Shown piece by piece: positions 8,072-15,321 of a DNA stretch of 64,000 bases. Below the pieces are notes generated by a model. That model was not told the DNA's origin. It worked only from the letters and a program-made list of their open reading frames with translations, and did no database searches. Source of the DNA: Actinomycetes bacterium (GTDB taxonomy: Bacteria; Actinomycetota; Acidimicrobiia; Acidimicrobiales; RAAP-2); contig JAJYYG010000138.1 in the NCBI GenBank assembly GCA_021801235.1, forward strand, positions 1-64,000, given 5' to 3'. Every line of letters starts with the position of its first letter. Position 1 is the stretch's first letter. A program made the position numbers and the translations under genes.

Positions 8072-8842
8072 CTAGCGGAACAGGTCCTCGCCGGGCGGGC
8101 GGACGATCTCGGCGGCGACCGAGGCGGTCCGGAGCCAGCGGGGATCGACTCCCCGGATCACCGCCATGGGGACGCCACGGTCCTTGCCCATCACCAGCTC
8201 GGCGGCGGCGGCGAGCTCGTCGGCGATGCAGACCTCGGTCGCCTCCAGCACCCTGCCGGTGGCGTCGGGAGTGCCCCGGAGGTCGACCACCCCGGCCACC
8301 CCGGCCACCCCGATGGCCACGTCCACCACCCCCCGTCGCCAGGTCCGCCCGAACGTGTCCGAGACGACGACGCCGACCGTGACCCCGTGGCGGTGCTCGA
8401 GCGCCTCGCGGATCCGCCGGGCCGAGCGGTCGGCGTCGAGGGGGAGGAGGGCGGCGGTGCCGGCTTCCACGTTGGACAGGTCCACCCCGGCGTTGGCACA
8501 GACGAACCCGTGGCGGGTCTCGGTGATCATCAGGTCCCCCCGCCTCCTGATGACCCGGACCGACTCCTGCTCGACGAGGCGCCGCTTGGCCTCCGGATCG
8601 TCGTGGTCGATGGCGACGATGCGCCCCTCGGACTTGGAGACCACCTTCTGCGTGACCACGAGGACGTCCCCGTCGGACAGCCCCGCCCCGCCGCCTGTCG
8701 CCCGGGCGGTGGCGGCCAGGGCCGCCACGCACCGGTCAGCCAGGTCGTCCCCCGCTCCGACTGACCCGATCCCGATGACCGGGACGATGGAGAGGCATCC
8801 TCCCGGGCCGGCGACGGCCGGCACCCCGTCACCGGGCTGCAT
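8072..8842 (-). CDS. cofE: Coenzyme F420-0:L-glutamate ligase
   Basis: A 256-residue F420-0:gamma-glutamyl ligase that adds L-glutamates to the phospholactate tail of F420 with GTP. The N-terminus PVIGIGSVGAGDDLAD, then DGDVLVVTQKVVSKSEGRIV, RHGFVCANAGVDLSNVE and VVSDTFGRTWRRG are diagnostic. It corresponds to the N-terminal ligase domain of mycobacterial FbiB; the C-terminal nitroreductase-like domain of FbiB is absent, so it should be a CofE-only enzyme or need a separate reductase. The chosen ATG (8842) lies inside the end of cofD, giving a 14-bp overlap; GTG 8824 is an alternative. A 9-bp repeat codes GVAGVAGV near residue 165. Confidence 0.92.
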   Translation of the reverse strand: MQPGDGVPAVAGPGGCLSIVPVIGIGSVGAGDDLADRCVAALAATARATGGGAGLSDGDVLVVTQKVVSKSEGRIVAIDHDDPEAKRRLVEQESVRVIRRRGDLMITETRHGFVCANAGVDLSNVEAGTAALLPLDADRSARRIREALEHRHGVTVGVVVSDTFGRTWRRGVVDVAIGVAGVAGVVDLRGTPDATGRVLEATEVCIADELAAAAELVMGKDRGVPMAVIRGVDPRWLRTASVAAEIVRPPGEDLFR

Positions 8843-9785
8843 CGACCACCACCCGGGCCAGGGCGGCGGACCGCCCCGGGGTGCCCATGACCGTGTCGGT
8901 GACCACGCACCGCACGCCCTCCGCCTCGACCTCGGCCACCCGGGCGGCATCGGCCCGGTCGATGACCAGCGTTCCCGCCCACCGCGCGTACCAGCGGGCC
9001 ACACCGACCACCGACGGCTCGTGACCGAGCTCGCTCAGGAGCCGGTCGGCCGGGCCCTTGATCGCCGAGCCGGCGACGATTGGGGACACCGCGACCACGT
9101 CGTCCCGCCGGCGGGCCAGGCAGTCGGCGAGGCCCGGGACGGCCAGCAGCGGTCCGATGGAGACCACCGGGTTGGAGGGGCAGACGACCACGACCGCCGC
9201 CTCCTCCAGGGCGGCGAGGACGCCGGGGGCGGGGGTCGCCTCCCCGGCGCCCTCGAAGCGGACCTCGGACACCGCCACCTCGTGGCGCAGACGGACGAAG
9301 TACTCCTGGAAGGCGACCTCGGGGCCGCCGAGCAGCTGGAGGCGGGTGCGGAGCGGGGCATCGGTCACCGGGAGGATCCGGACGCCGACGCCCCACGAGC
9401 GGGCCAGCTCGGCAGTGACCTGGTGGAGCGGTGCCCCCTCGCCGAGCCGCTGGGTGCGGTAGCAGTGGGTGGCGAGATCCCGGTCGCCGAGGCGGAACCA
9501 GGTGGCGCCCCCCAGCCGTTCGAGTGCCTCCATCACGTGCCAGGTCTCGCCGGCCAGTCCCCAGCCGGTCTCCGGGTTGACCGCGCCGGCCAGGGTGTAG
9601 AGCACCGTGTCCAGGTCGGGCGAGATGTGGAGGCCGTGGAGGACCGTGTCGTCGCCGGTGTTGACGATGGCCGTGATCCCGGCGGCCGGCACCACCTGGA
9701 CGAGTCCCTGGAGCATGCGGGCGGCGCCGACGCCACCGGCCAGTGCGGCGACCACCGGCGGCGCCGTCGGGAGGGAAGGCGGCAT
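8829..9785 (-). CDS. cofD: 2-phospho-L-lactate / phosphoenolpyruvate transferase (F420 biosynthesis)
   Basis: A 318-residue enzyme of the CofD/FbiA family, which joins the activated lactyl- or phosphoenolpyruvyl-guanosine donor to the deazaflavin Fo to form F420-0 or its dehydro form. The sequence shows LAGGVGAARMLQGL at the N-terminus, VNTGDDTVLHGLHISPDLDTVLYTLAG and CPSNPVVSIGPLLAVPG with AVSPIVAGSAIKGPADR, all family signatures. ATG 9785 lies 8 bases after a TAGCCT hexamer, so the mRNA is probably leaderless; an upstream in-frame start would lie within the promoter. It overlaps cofE and the two form one operon, as fbiA-fbiB do in mycobacteria. Confidence 0.94.
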   Translation of the reverse strand: MPPSLPTAPPVVAALAGGVGAARMLQGLVQVVPAAGITAIVNTGDDTVLHGLHISPDLDTVLYTLAGAVNPETGWGLAGETWHVMEALERLGGATWFRLGDRDLATHCYRTQRLGEGAPLHQVTAELARSWGVGVRILPVTDAPLRTRLQLLGGPEVAFQEYFVRLRHEVAVSEVRFEGAGEATPAPGVLAALEEAAVVVVCPSNPVVSIGPLLAVPGLADCLARRRDDVVAVSPIVAGSAIKGPADRLLSELGHEPSVVGVARWYARWAGTLVIDRADAARVAEVEAEGVRCVVTDTVMGTPGRSAALARVVVDAAR

Positions 9786-9793
9786 GGTCCCGC

Positions 9794-9799
9794 AGGCTA
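9794..9799 (-). promoter_or_regulatory. -10 hexamer TAGCCT for cofDE
   Basis: Reads TAGCCT on the minus strand, 8 bases before ATG 9785; leaderless arrangement. The cofDE promoter is divergent from the GT4 gene starting at 9854. Confidence 0.6.
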
Positions 9800-9810
9800 G
9801 CGGCACCGGC

Positions 9811-9840
9811 CACGGGTGCCGGCGGGTGCCGGCGGGTGTG
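9811..9840. repeat. 10-bp tandem repeat, about 3 copies
   Basis: GGCGGGTGCC-type decamer with 10-bp period in the divergent cofD/GT4 interval; the last copy is imperfect (GGCGGGTGTG). Confidence 0.8.
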
Positions 9841-9853
9841 CAAGGCTCCTCGG

Positions 9854-11095
9854 GTGCCGCCGGAGCGATCTGCGACCCCGGGTGAGGGTCGGCTGTCGGT
9901 CGCGCTGGATGCGACCCCGTTGCTCGGGAGCCCGACCGGCGTGGGTGCCTTCGTCGCCGGTGCGCTGGATGGCCTGGCCGCCCGGGGCGACCTCGACGTC
10001 TCCGCCTTCGCCGTGAGCTGGCGCCGCCGCCGGGGCGTCGTCGGCCTGGTCCCTCCCGGCGTGGGAACGGCCCAGCGGGCCATGCCGGCCCGGCCGCTCC
10101 ACCGGGCGTGGGAGCGGACCCAGCTCCCCCCGGTGGAGTGGTTCGTCGGGCGCCGGCACGTGGTCCACGGCACCAACTTCGTGGTGCCGCCCTCCCGCAC
10201 CGCCGCCCGCGTGGTCACGGTCCACGACCTCACCGTGGTGCGCTTCCCCGAGCTGTGCGACGGCCCCACGCTCGCCTTCCCGGCCCAGATCCGCAGGGCG
10301 ATCGCCCAGGGCGCCTGGGTGCACACCCCCTCTGCGTTCGTGGCCGGCGAGGTGGTAGAGGCGTTCGGGGCCGATCCGGAGCGGGTGGTGGCGGTCCACC
10401 ACGGGATCCCGCCGCTGGGCCCGCCGCCTCCGGGCACGGCGGTCCCCGGGGGGGACGCCGTGCCTGCCCCCGGGCTCCGGCCGGTCGTGCTCCCGCCGGG
10501 GACGGGCCGCTACGTCCTCTCCATCGGCACGGTCGAGCCGCGCAAGGACTATCCGACGCTGGTCCGTGCCTTCTCCGATCTGGCCGCCTCGACTCCCGAC
10601 CTCGCCCTTGTCATCGTGGGGAGGGACGGATGGGGGGCGGAGCGGTTGCACGAGGCGGTGGCGGCGTCCCCCTTCCGGGGCCGGATCGTCCGGCCCGGCT
10701 ACCTCGACGACGCCGGCCTGGGGGTCGCCCTGGCCGGGGCGTCCGCGCTTGCCTACCCGTCCGTCTACGAAGGCTTCGGGTTCCCGCCCCTGCAGGCGAT
10801 GGCGGCGGGGGTCCCGGTGGTCACCACCTCGGTCGGCGCCGTCCCGGAGGTGGTCGGCGACGCCGCCCTGCTCGTCGCACCGGGGGACGCGGACGGGCTG
10901 GCCGGCGCCCTGGCCTCCGTGCTCTCCGGGCCGGCCGTGGCCGAGCCACTGGTGGCCAGGGGGCGGGAGCGCAGTGCCGAGTTCAGCTGGTCCACCTGTG
11001 CGGAAGGCCTGGCCCACTTGTACCGCCGGGCCTCCGACGAACGCACCGGGATGGCCGCCCGGCGGCAGGGAGGGCGGCGATGGACGTCGCGGTGA
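9854..11095 (+). CDS. GT4 glycosyltransferase (first of three in tandem)
   Basis: A 413-residue GT-B retaining glycosyltransferase. N-terminal half has ALDATPLLGSPTGVGAFVAGALDGL and HGTNFVVPP; the C-terminal donor-binding half has SIGTVEPRKDYPTLVRAF, and the EX7E motif in YEGFGFPPLQAMAAGVPVV. It transfers a sugar from a nucleotide-sugar to an envelope glycan; specificity unknown. GTG 9854 is the best start upstream of the conserved LSVALDATPL strand. Its end overlaps the next GT4 gene by 16 bp. The N-terminal part PSRTAARVVTVHDLTVVRFPE is shared with the two following paralogs. Confidence 0.85.
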   Translation: MPPERSATPGEGRLSVALDATPLLGSPTGVGAFVAGALDGLAARGDLDVSAFAVSWRRRRGVVGLVPPGVGTAQRAMPARPLHRAWERTQLPPVEWFVGRRHVVHGTNFVVPPSRTAARVVTVHDLTVVRFPELCDGPTLAFPAQIRRAIAQGAWVHTPSAFVAGEVVEAFGADPERVVAVHHGIPPLGPPPPGTAVPGGDAVPAPGLRPVVLPPGTGRYVLSIGTVEPRKDYPTLVRAFSDLAASTPDLALVIVGRDGWGAERLHEAVAASPFRGRIVRPGYLDDAGLGVALAGASALAYPSVYEGFGFPPLQAMAAGVPVVTTSVGAVPEVVGDAALLVAPGDADGLAGALASVLSGPAVAEPLVARGRERSAEFSWSTCAEGLAHLYRRASDERTGMAARRQGGRRWTSR

Positions 11096-12273
11096 ACATC
11101 GAACAGCTGCTGCACCGGGCGCCGGGCGGGACGGGTCGGTACAGCGCGCGGCTGGTCACCCAGCTCACGTCGCTGTTCCCTGCGGACACCGTCCTCCCGT
11201 TCACGGCCCTCCACCGCCGCGCGGACGTGGTCTCGGCCGTTCGGGCGTTCGGCCTCGACGCGGCCGGTGTCGCCTCGCCTGCGGTGCTGGGGTTGCCGCG
11301 CCCCCTGCTCTACGAGGCCTGGCACCTCGTGGGCCAGCCGCGTCTCGAGTGGATGGCGCCGTCCCTGAGGCGTGCCGACCTGGTCCATGCCCCCTCACCG
11401 GCGGTACCGCCCCGGGGCCCCCGGCCGTTGGTGGTGACCGTCCACGACGTGGCGTTCGAGCTGTACCCGGAGGCCTACCCTCCGAGGGGACGGCGGTTCC
11501 ACCGCCGTGGGGTCGAGGCGGCGGCCCGCCGGGCGGACCTGGTCATCACCGCGACCGAGGCGTCCGCCCGGGAGATCGCCGACCACACTCCGATCGACCC
11601 CCGGCGTCTCCGGATCGTCCCCAACGGCGTCGACGACGCGGTGTCGACGCCGGCCGAGACGGCCGAGGTCCTCGCCCGCCACCACCTGGAGGACGCGCCC
11701 TACGTGCTCTGGGTCGGAAGCCTCGAGCCCCGCAAGAACGTCGGCACCCTGGTGCGGGCGTTCGCCCGGGTGGTCGCCGGTGACGCCTTCCCGCACCGGC
11801 TCATCCTGGCGGGTCCGGTGGGATGGCTCGAGGACGGACTGATCCCCGAGCGGGAGCGTGTGCTGCTGGGCGAGCGGTTGCGGGCGGTCGGCCAGGTGTC
11901 GGACGCCGATCTCCGGGCGCTCTACGCCGGTGCCGAGGCTTTCTGCTTCCCCAGCCTGAGCGAAGGGTTCGGGCTGCCGGTCCTCGAAGCCATGGCGCAG
12001 GGCACCCCGGTGGTCTGTGCCGACGTCCCCGCCCTCCGGGAGGTCGCCGGCGGTGCCGCCGTCCTGGTTCCCCCGCTCGACGTGCCCGCCTGGACCGATG
12101 TGCTCGGCGACCTCCTGGGCCGGCCCGGTGCCAGGGAGCCGCTGCGGACGGCCGGACGGGCACGGGCCGCCGAGTTCAGCTGGGGGCGCACGGCCGCGGC
12201 CACCAGGGACGTGTACCTCGAAGCACTGGGTGGCCCGACCGGCCCGCCGTCGACCCGCGCGCGGTACCGGTGA
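11080..12273 (+). CDS. GT4 glycosyltransferase (second of three in tandem)
   Basis: A 397-residue GT-B enzyme paralogous to its neighbours. It shows NIEQLLHRAPGGTGRYSARLV at the N-terminus, VTVHDVAFELYPEAYP in the middle, then LWVGSLEPRKNVGTLVRAFARV and the donor-site SEGFGLPVLEAMAQGTPVV. ATG 11080 is preceded by an AGGGAGGG ribosome-binding sequence and lies inside the end of the upstream gene, so it is translated from the same message. After its stop comes a 9-bp microsatellite before the third paralog. Acceptor and donor are unknown. Confidence 0.85.
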   Translation: MDVAVNIEQLLHRAPGGTGRYSARLVTQLTSLFPADTVLPFTALHRRADVVSAVRAFGLDAAGVASPAVLGLPRPLLYEAWHLVGQPRLEWMAPSLRRADLVHAPSPAVPPRGPRPLVVTVHDVAFELYPEAYPPRGRRFHRRGVEAAARRADLVITATEASAREIADHTPIDPRRLRIVPNGVDDAVSTPAETAEVLARHHLEDAPYVLWVGSLEPRKNVGTLVRAFARVVAGDAFPHRLILAGPVGWLEDGLIPERERVLLGERLRAVGQVSDADLRALYAGAEAFCFPSLSEGFGLPVLEAMAQGTPVVCADVPALREVAGGAAVLVPPLDVPAWTDVLGDLLGRPGAREPLRTAGRARAAEFSWGRTAAATRDVYLEALGGPTGPPSTRARYR

Positions 12274-12295
12274 GGAGGGCTTCCGTGCGACGCAC

Positions 12296-12394
12296 CTCAC
12301 CGTCCTCACCGTCCTCACCGTCCTCACCGTCCTCACCGTCCTCACCGTCCTCACCGTCCTCACCGTCCTCACCGTCCTCACCGTCCTCACCGTC
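12296..12394. repeat. 9-bp tandem repeat (CTCACCGTC) x 11
   Basis: Eleven exact, uninterrupted copies of CTCACCGTC, 99 bp, in the 168-bp gap between the second and third GT4 genes. Not inside a credible gene: frames through it only read repeated LTV, SPS or PHR. Strand-biased pyrimidine-rich top strand. Confidence 0.98.
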
Positions 12395-12441
12395 CCGGAC
12401 GCCCGCGGGCCGGAGCGGCGCCGAACGGCGGAGGGGATGCC

Positions 12442-13611
12442 ATGGATGAGCGCCGCCGTCCCCCCGAGCTGCTCCGCGTCTCGCTCGACGTCACGGCGGT
12501 GCCGACGCTCCCGGCGGGCGCGGGCCAGTACACCCTCCAGCTCGCCGGGGCCCTCGCCGATCGCCCCGACGTCGACCTGGTGGTCGTGGCCCGTGCGGCC
12601 GACCCGGACCGGTGGCGGGGCCTGGCACCCCGTTCGCGGGTGCTGGCGACCGCCCCCGGCCCCCGGCCCCTGAGGCTGGCCTGGGAGCAGGTCGGGCTGC
12701 CGGGCATCCTGCGGCGGGCGGAAGTGGCCGTGCACCATGGTCCGCACTACACCATGCCGGAGCGGTCCCCCGTCCCGGCGGTGGTGACCGTCCACGACCT
12801 GAGCTTCTTCGAGTCGCCGGCCTGGCACGAGCGGTCCAAGGTCCACCTGTTCCGGCGAGCGATCCGGGTGGCCGCCCGCCGTGCGGCGGTCGTCGTCTGC
12901 CCGAGCCGGGCGACCGCGCTCGAGCTGGCCCGGTGGTGCCGGATGGAGGCCGAGGTGATGGTGGCCCATCACGGCGTCGACATCTCGCGCTTCTCCCCGG
13001 AGGAGGCGGAGCCCGGAGCCGACGCCGCCGTGCTGGCCGGCCTCGACCCGCGGCTCGGCGCCGGTGCACCGTTCCTCGTGTGCGTGGGGACCCTCGAGCC
13101 CCGCAAGGACGTCCCCACGCTGGTGCGGTCGTTCGCCCGGGTGGCCGGGCGACATCCCGACGCCCTCCTGGTGCTGGCCGGCGGTCCGGGGTGGGGGAGC
13201 CGGGCCGTCGACGAGGCGGTGGCGGCGAGCGGCAGCGCCCACCGGGTCGTGCGCACCGGGTACGTGCCCGACGGTGCGGTGCCGGCGCTGCTCCGGACCG
13301 CGACCGCCGTGGTCTACCCGGCGCTCTACGAGGGGTTCGGCCTTCCCGCTCTCGAGGCGCTGGCCTGCGGAGCTCCGCTCGTCACCACGTCGGGGACGGC
13401 GATGGAGGAGGTGGCGGGTGCCGCCGCCCTCCTGGTGCCTCCCGGTGATCCCGCCGCCCTGGCGGACGTGCTGGACCGCGTCCTGGCGGGCGGCGGTGCC
13501 GACCCGGAGCGCCGCCGTCTCGGCCGGGAGATCGCCGCGCGCCACACCTGGGCGGCCAGCGCGGCCAGGCACGTGGACGCCTACCGGGCGGCAGCGGGGA
13601 GCCGCGGTTGA
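12442..13611 (+). CDS. GT4 glycosyltransferase (third of three in tandem)
   Basis: A 389-residue GT-B enzyme. SLDVTAVPTLPAGAGQYTLQLAGAL opens the acceptor domain and VTVHDLSFFESPAWHERSK the linker; the donor domain carries CVGTLEPRKDVPTLVRSFARV and YEGFGLPALEALACGAPLVTT. ATG 12442 follows a GGAGGGG ribosome-binding sequence. It shares the EPRKxxxTLVR and EGFGxPxLxA signatures with the two genes upstream, so the three probably arose by tandem duplication and then diverged for successive sugar additions (inference). It is separated from them by the CTCACCGTC array. Confidence 0.85.
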   Translation: MDERRRPPELLRVSLDVTAVPTLPAGAGQYTLQLAGALADRPDVDLVVVARAADPDRWRGLAPRSRVLATAPGPRPLRLAWEQVGLPGILRRAEVAVHHGPHYTMPERSPVPAVVTVHDLSFFESPAWHERSKVHLFRRAIRVAARRAAVVVCPSRATALELARWCRMEAEVMVAHHGVDISRFSPEEAEPGADAAVLAGLDPRLGAGAPFLVCVGTLEPRKDVPTLVRSFARVAGRHPDALLVLAGGPGWGSRAVDEAVAASGSAHRVVRTGYVPDGAVPALLRTATAVVYPALYEGFGLPALEALACGAPLVTTSGTAMEEVAGAAALLVPPGDPAALADVLDRVLAGGGADPERRRLGREIAARHTWAASAARHVDAYRAAAGSRG

Positions 13612-13644
13612 CGGTCGGCGTCGGGCGCGGCGGTCGCGACCCGG

Positions 13645-13650
13645 TAGGGT
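13645..13650 (+). promoter_or_regulatory. -10 hexamer TAGGGT, leaderless arrangement
   Basis: TAGGGT followed by 8 bases and GTG 13659. Confidence 0.6.
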
Positions 13651-13658
13651 GACCCGAC

Positions 13659-14558
13659 GTGCGCTCCCTCATCACCGGCGGTCGCGGGTTCGTGGGCCAC
13701 TGGCTCGCCGCCCATCTCCGTGAGCTCGGCGACGAGGTCGTCGTCATCGACCGGGAGGTCGAGATCACCGACCCGGAGGCGGTGCTGGCCGCCCTGCGTG
13801 CGGCGGCCCCGGAGGCGATCTACCATCTGGCCGCGCTGACCCACGTCGGCCGGTCGTGGGACGAGCCGCTCGAGGTGCTCCGGGTCAACGTGCTGGGCAC
13901 CGGGGTGCTGCTGGCTGCCGCCCGCGAGTGTGGCTCGGACCCCCGGGTGCTGGTGACGAGCTCGGCCGAGGTGTACGGGGCGGTCACCGACCCTTCCCGC
14001 ATGCCGATCGGCGAGGACGCGCCGCTGGCTCCGCTCACGCCCTACGCCGCCAGCAAGCTGGCGGCCGAGGCGTTGGTGAGCCAGGCGTACCACGGCCATG
14101 GCCAGCACGCGATCACCGTCCGGCCCTTCAACCACATCGGCCCGGGCCAGACGCCCAATTTCGCGGTGGCCGCCCTGGCCAAGAGGATCGTGGAGGCCGA
14201 GCGTGCCGGGGCGACGTCCATCCCGGTGGGGAACCTCTCGGCCCGGCGTGACTTCACCGACGTGCGGGACGTGGTGCGCGCCTACCGCCAGCTGATCCAG
14301 TCGGGGGAACCGGGCACGGTCTACAACGTCTGCTCCGGTCACGACGTCTCCATCGACGAGATCGCACAGCGCCTGCTTTCGCTGGCGGGCACGTCCCTCA
14401 CCCTCGATACCGATCCGACGCTGCTGCGCCCCGTGGAGGTACCGGTGCTCCGGGGCGACCCGTCCCGTCTCGAAGGGGCGACGGGCTGGAAGCCGGAGAT
14501 CGTCCTGGAACGAACCCTGGCCGACGTGCTGGCGTCCTGGAGGCAGACCGTCGGGTAA
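13659..14558 (+). CDS. SDR sugar-nucleotide dehydratase/reductase, GDP-mannose 4,6-dehydratase/RMD-like
   Basis: A 299-residue extended SDR. ITGGRGFVGHWLAAHL is the NAD(P) site (about 5-20), HLAALTHVGRSWDEP, then TSSAEVYGAV and the catalytic YAASKLAAE, followed by RPFNHIGPGQTPNFAVAALAKRI. The FNHIGPGQ stretch is typical of GDP-mannose-4,6-dehydratase and GDP-4-keto-6-deoxymannose reductase (RMD), so a role in making a GDP-deoxyhexose such as rhamnose is likely but not certain. It lacks the extra loops of full-length GMD (usually longer than 320 residues), favouring the reductase. GTG start behind its own TAGGGT element. Confidence 0.75.
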   Translation: MRSLITGGRGFVGHWLAAHLRELGDEVVVIDREVEITDPEAVLAALRAAAPEAIYHLAALTHVGRSWDEPLEVLRVNVLGTGVLLAAARECGSDPRVLVTSSAEVYGAVTDPSRMPIGEDAPLAPLTPYAASKLAAEALVSQAYHGHGQHAITVRPFNHIGPGQTPNFAVAALAKRIVEAERAGATSIPVGNLSARRDFTDVRDVVRAYRQLIQSGEPGTVYNVCSGHDVSIDEIAQRLLSLAGTSLTLDTDPTLLRPVEVPVLRGDPSRLEGATGWKPEIVLERTLADVLASWRQTVG

Positions 14559-14575
14559 GCGCGGACCCCCGGGCG

Positions 14576-14611
14576 CGCACGACGCCCCGCAGGGGTACGG
14601 GGCGTCGTGCG
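14576..14611. terminator. Strong 14-bp hairpin terminator
   Basis: Perfect 14-bp inverted repeat (arms 14576-14589 and 14598-14611, core CACGACGCCCCG) with an 8-base loop, 17 bases after the SDR stop. No T-run follows, as is common for hairpin-only terminators in GC-rich actinobacteria. It faces the convergent small gene ending at 14716. Confidence 0.7.
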
Positions 14612-14715
14612 GGGGACCTGGTTGCCGGTCCCGTCGGCCTGCGCCCCGGTGCGGGGCGAGGCCGCACCGACGGGACCCCGGGGGGGAGGGGTTCCCGGCG
14701 GTGCGAAGGGTGCGG

Positions 14716-15111
14716 TCAGCCGGCGACCGCGAGGATCCTGCTCCGGACCTGGGTCCGGGCCTCCCTGGCCTGGGCATGGGCCTGCCTGGCCAGGTCACGA
14801 GCCGGAGCCGGGAGGCGGTCCTCCAGCGGGGCGAAGGCGGCCTCCACCTTCAGGATCAGGTCCTCCACCGTGGCGTCGACCGTGTGGACCGCGCCGGTCA
14901 GGTCGGAGCGGACGCCCTGGAGGCGTCCCTCGAGGTCGATCGTGGGGTCGCCGAGCCGCTTGATCAGCGCCTGGCGCCGAACCTGGGCCTTCTGGAACCC
15001 GATGACCCCGGCGCCGATGGCGACATAGGTGGCGTCGCGGGCGACGTTGGCGAGATCCTGGGCGGCCCTGGTGAGGTCGGTGTTGAACTCCGGGATGGTG
15101 AACTCTGGCAT
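14716..15111 (-). CDS. Small helical protein of unknown function
   Basis: A 131-residue protein I cannot assign. After MPEFTIPEFNTDLTRAAQDL there is a short apolar stretch (TYVAIGAGVIGFQKAQV, about residues 28-44) and then a long charged amphipathic helix region with many Arg, Ala and Gln (LARQAHAQAREARTQVRSRI) that could form a coiled coil. The arrangement recalls small heparin-binding-haemagglutinin-like or phasin-like surface proteins, but this is only a resemblance. The ATG has a good GGAGGG ribosome site. It is served by an unusually canonical promoter in an AT-rich patch about 90 bp upstream, unlike its leaderless neighbours, suggesting abundant expression. Confidence 0.75.
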   Translation of the reverse strand: MPEFTIPEFNTDLTRAAQDLANVARDATYVAIGAGVIGFQKAQVRRQALIKRLGDPTIDLEGRLQGVRSDLTGAVHTVDATVEDLILKVEAAFAPLEDRLPAPARDLARQAHAQAREARTQVRSRILAVAG

Positions 15112-15199
15112 GGTGCCCTCCTGCGGTTGCGGTGGCGCACCGTCGTCCCGTCCCGTCTCCGGGTGGTGCCGGCGCCGCCACCAGTTGCTGATGGTTACT

Positions 15200-15228
15200 A
15201 GTGTATACGAAAAGATAAACAGTTGCAA
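15200..15228 (-). promoter_or_regulatory. Canonical -35/-10 promoter (TTGCAA-N17-TACACT)
   Basis: On the minus strand TTGCAA (15228-15223) and TACACT (15205-15200) are separated by exactly 17 bases inside the most AT-rich patch of this half of the window. It reads toward the 131-residue gene, leaving a leader of about 85 nt ending in a GGAGGG site. Confidence 0.65.
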
Positions 15229-15306
15229 GCACCTGCGGTGCCGCACGGGTGCGGCGGGTCGGACCTGCGGCCGGTCACCGGGTTCCGTGGGGTCCACCCG
15301 GGCCGG

Positions 15307-15312
15307 TAGCCT
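15307..15312 (+). promoter_or_regulatory. -10 hexamer TAGCCT, leaderless arrangement
   Basis: TAGCCT followed by 9 bases and ATG 15322. Confidence 0.55.
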
Positions 15313-15321
15313 CTTGGCCTG

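Noticed and set aside
9743..9853. Upstream extension of the first GT4 gene to an earlier start
   Set aside because: The added residues are antisense to cofD and its promoter and unlike any GT4 N-terminus.
12296..12394. CTCACCGTC array considered as a CRISPR array or coding repeat
   Set aside because: Units are contiguous with no spacers, 9 bp long, and no cas gene is present; frames through it lack a start and a family.
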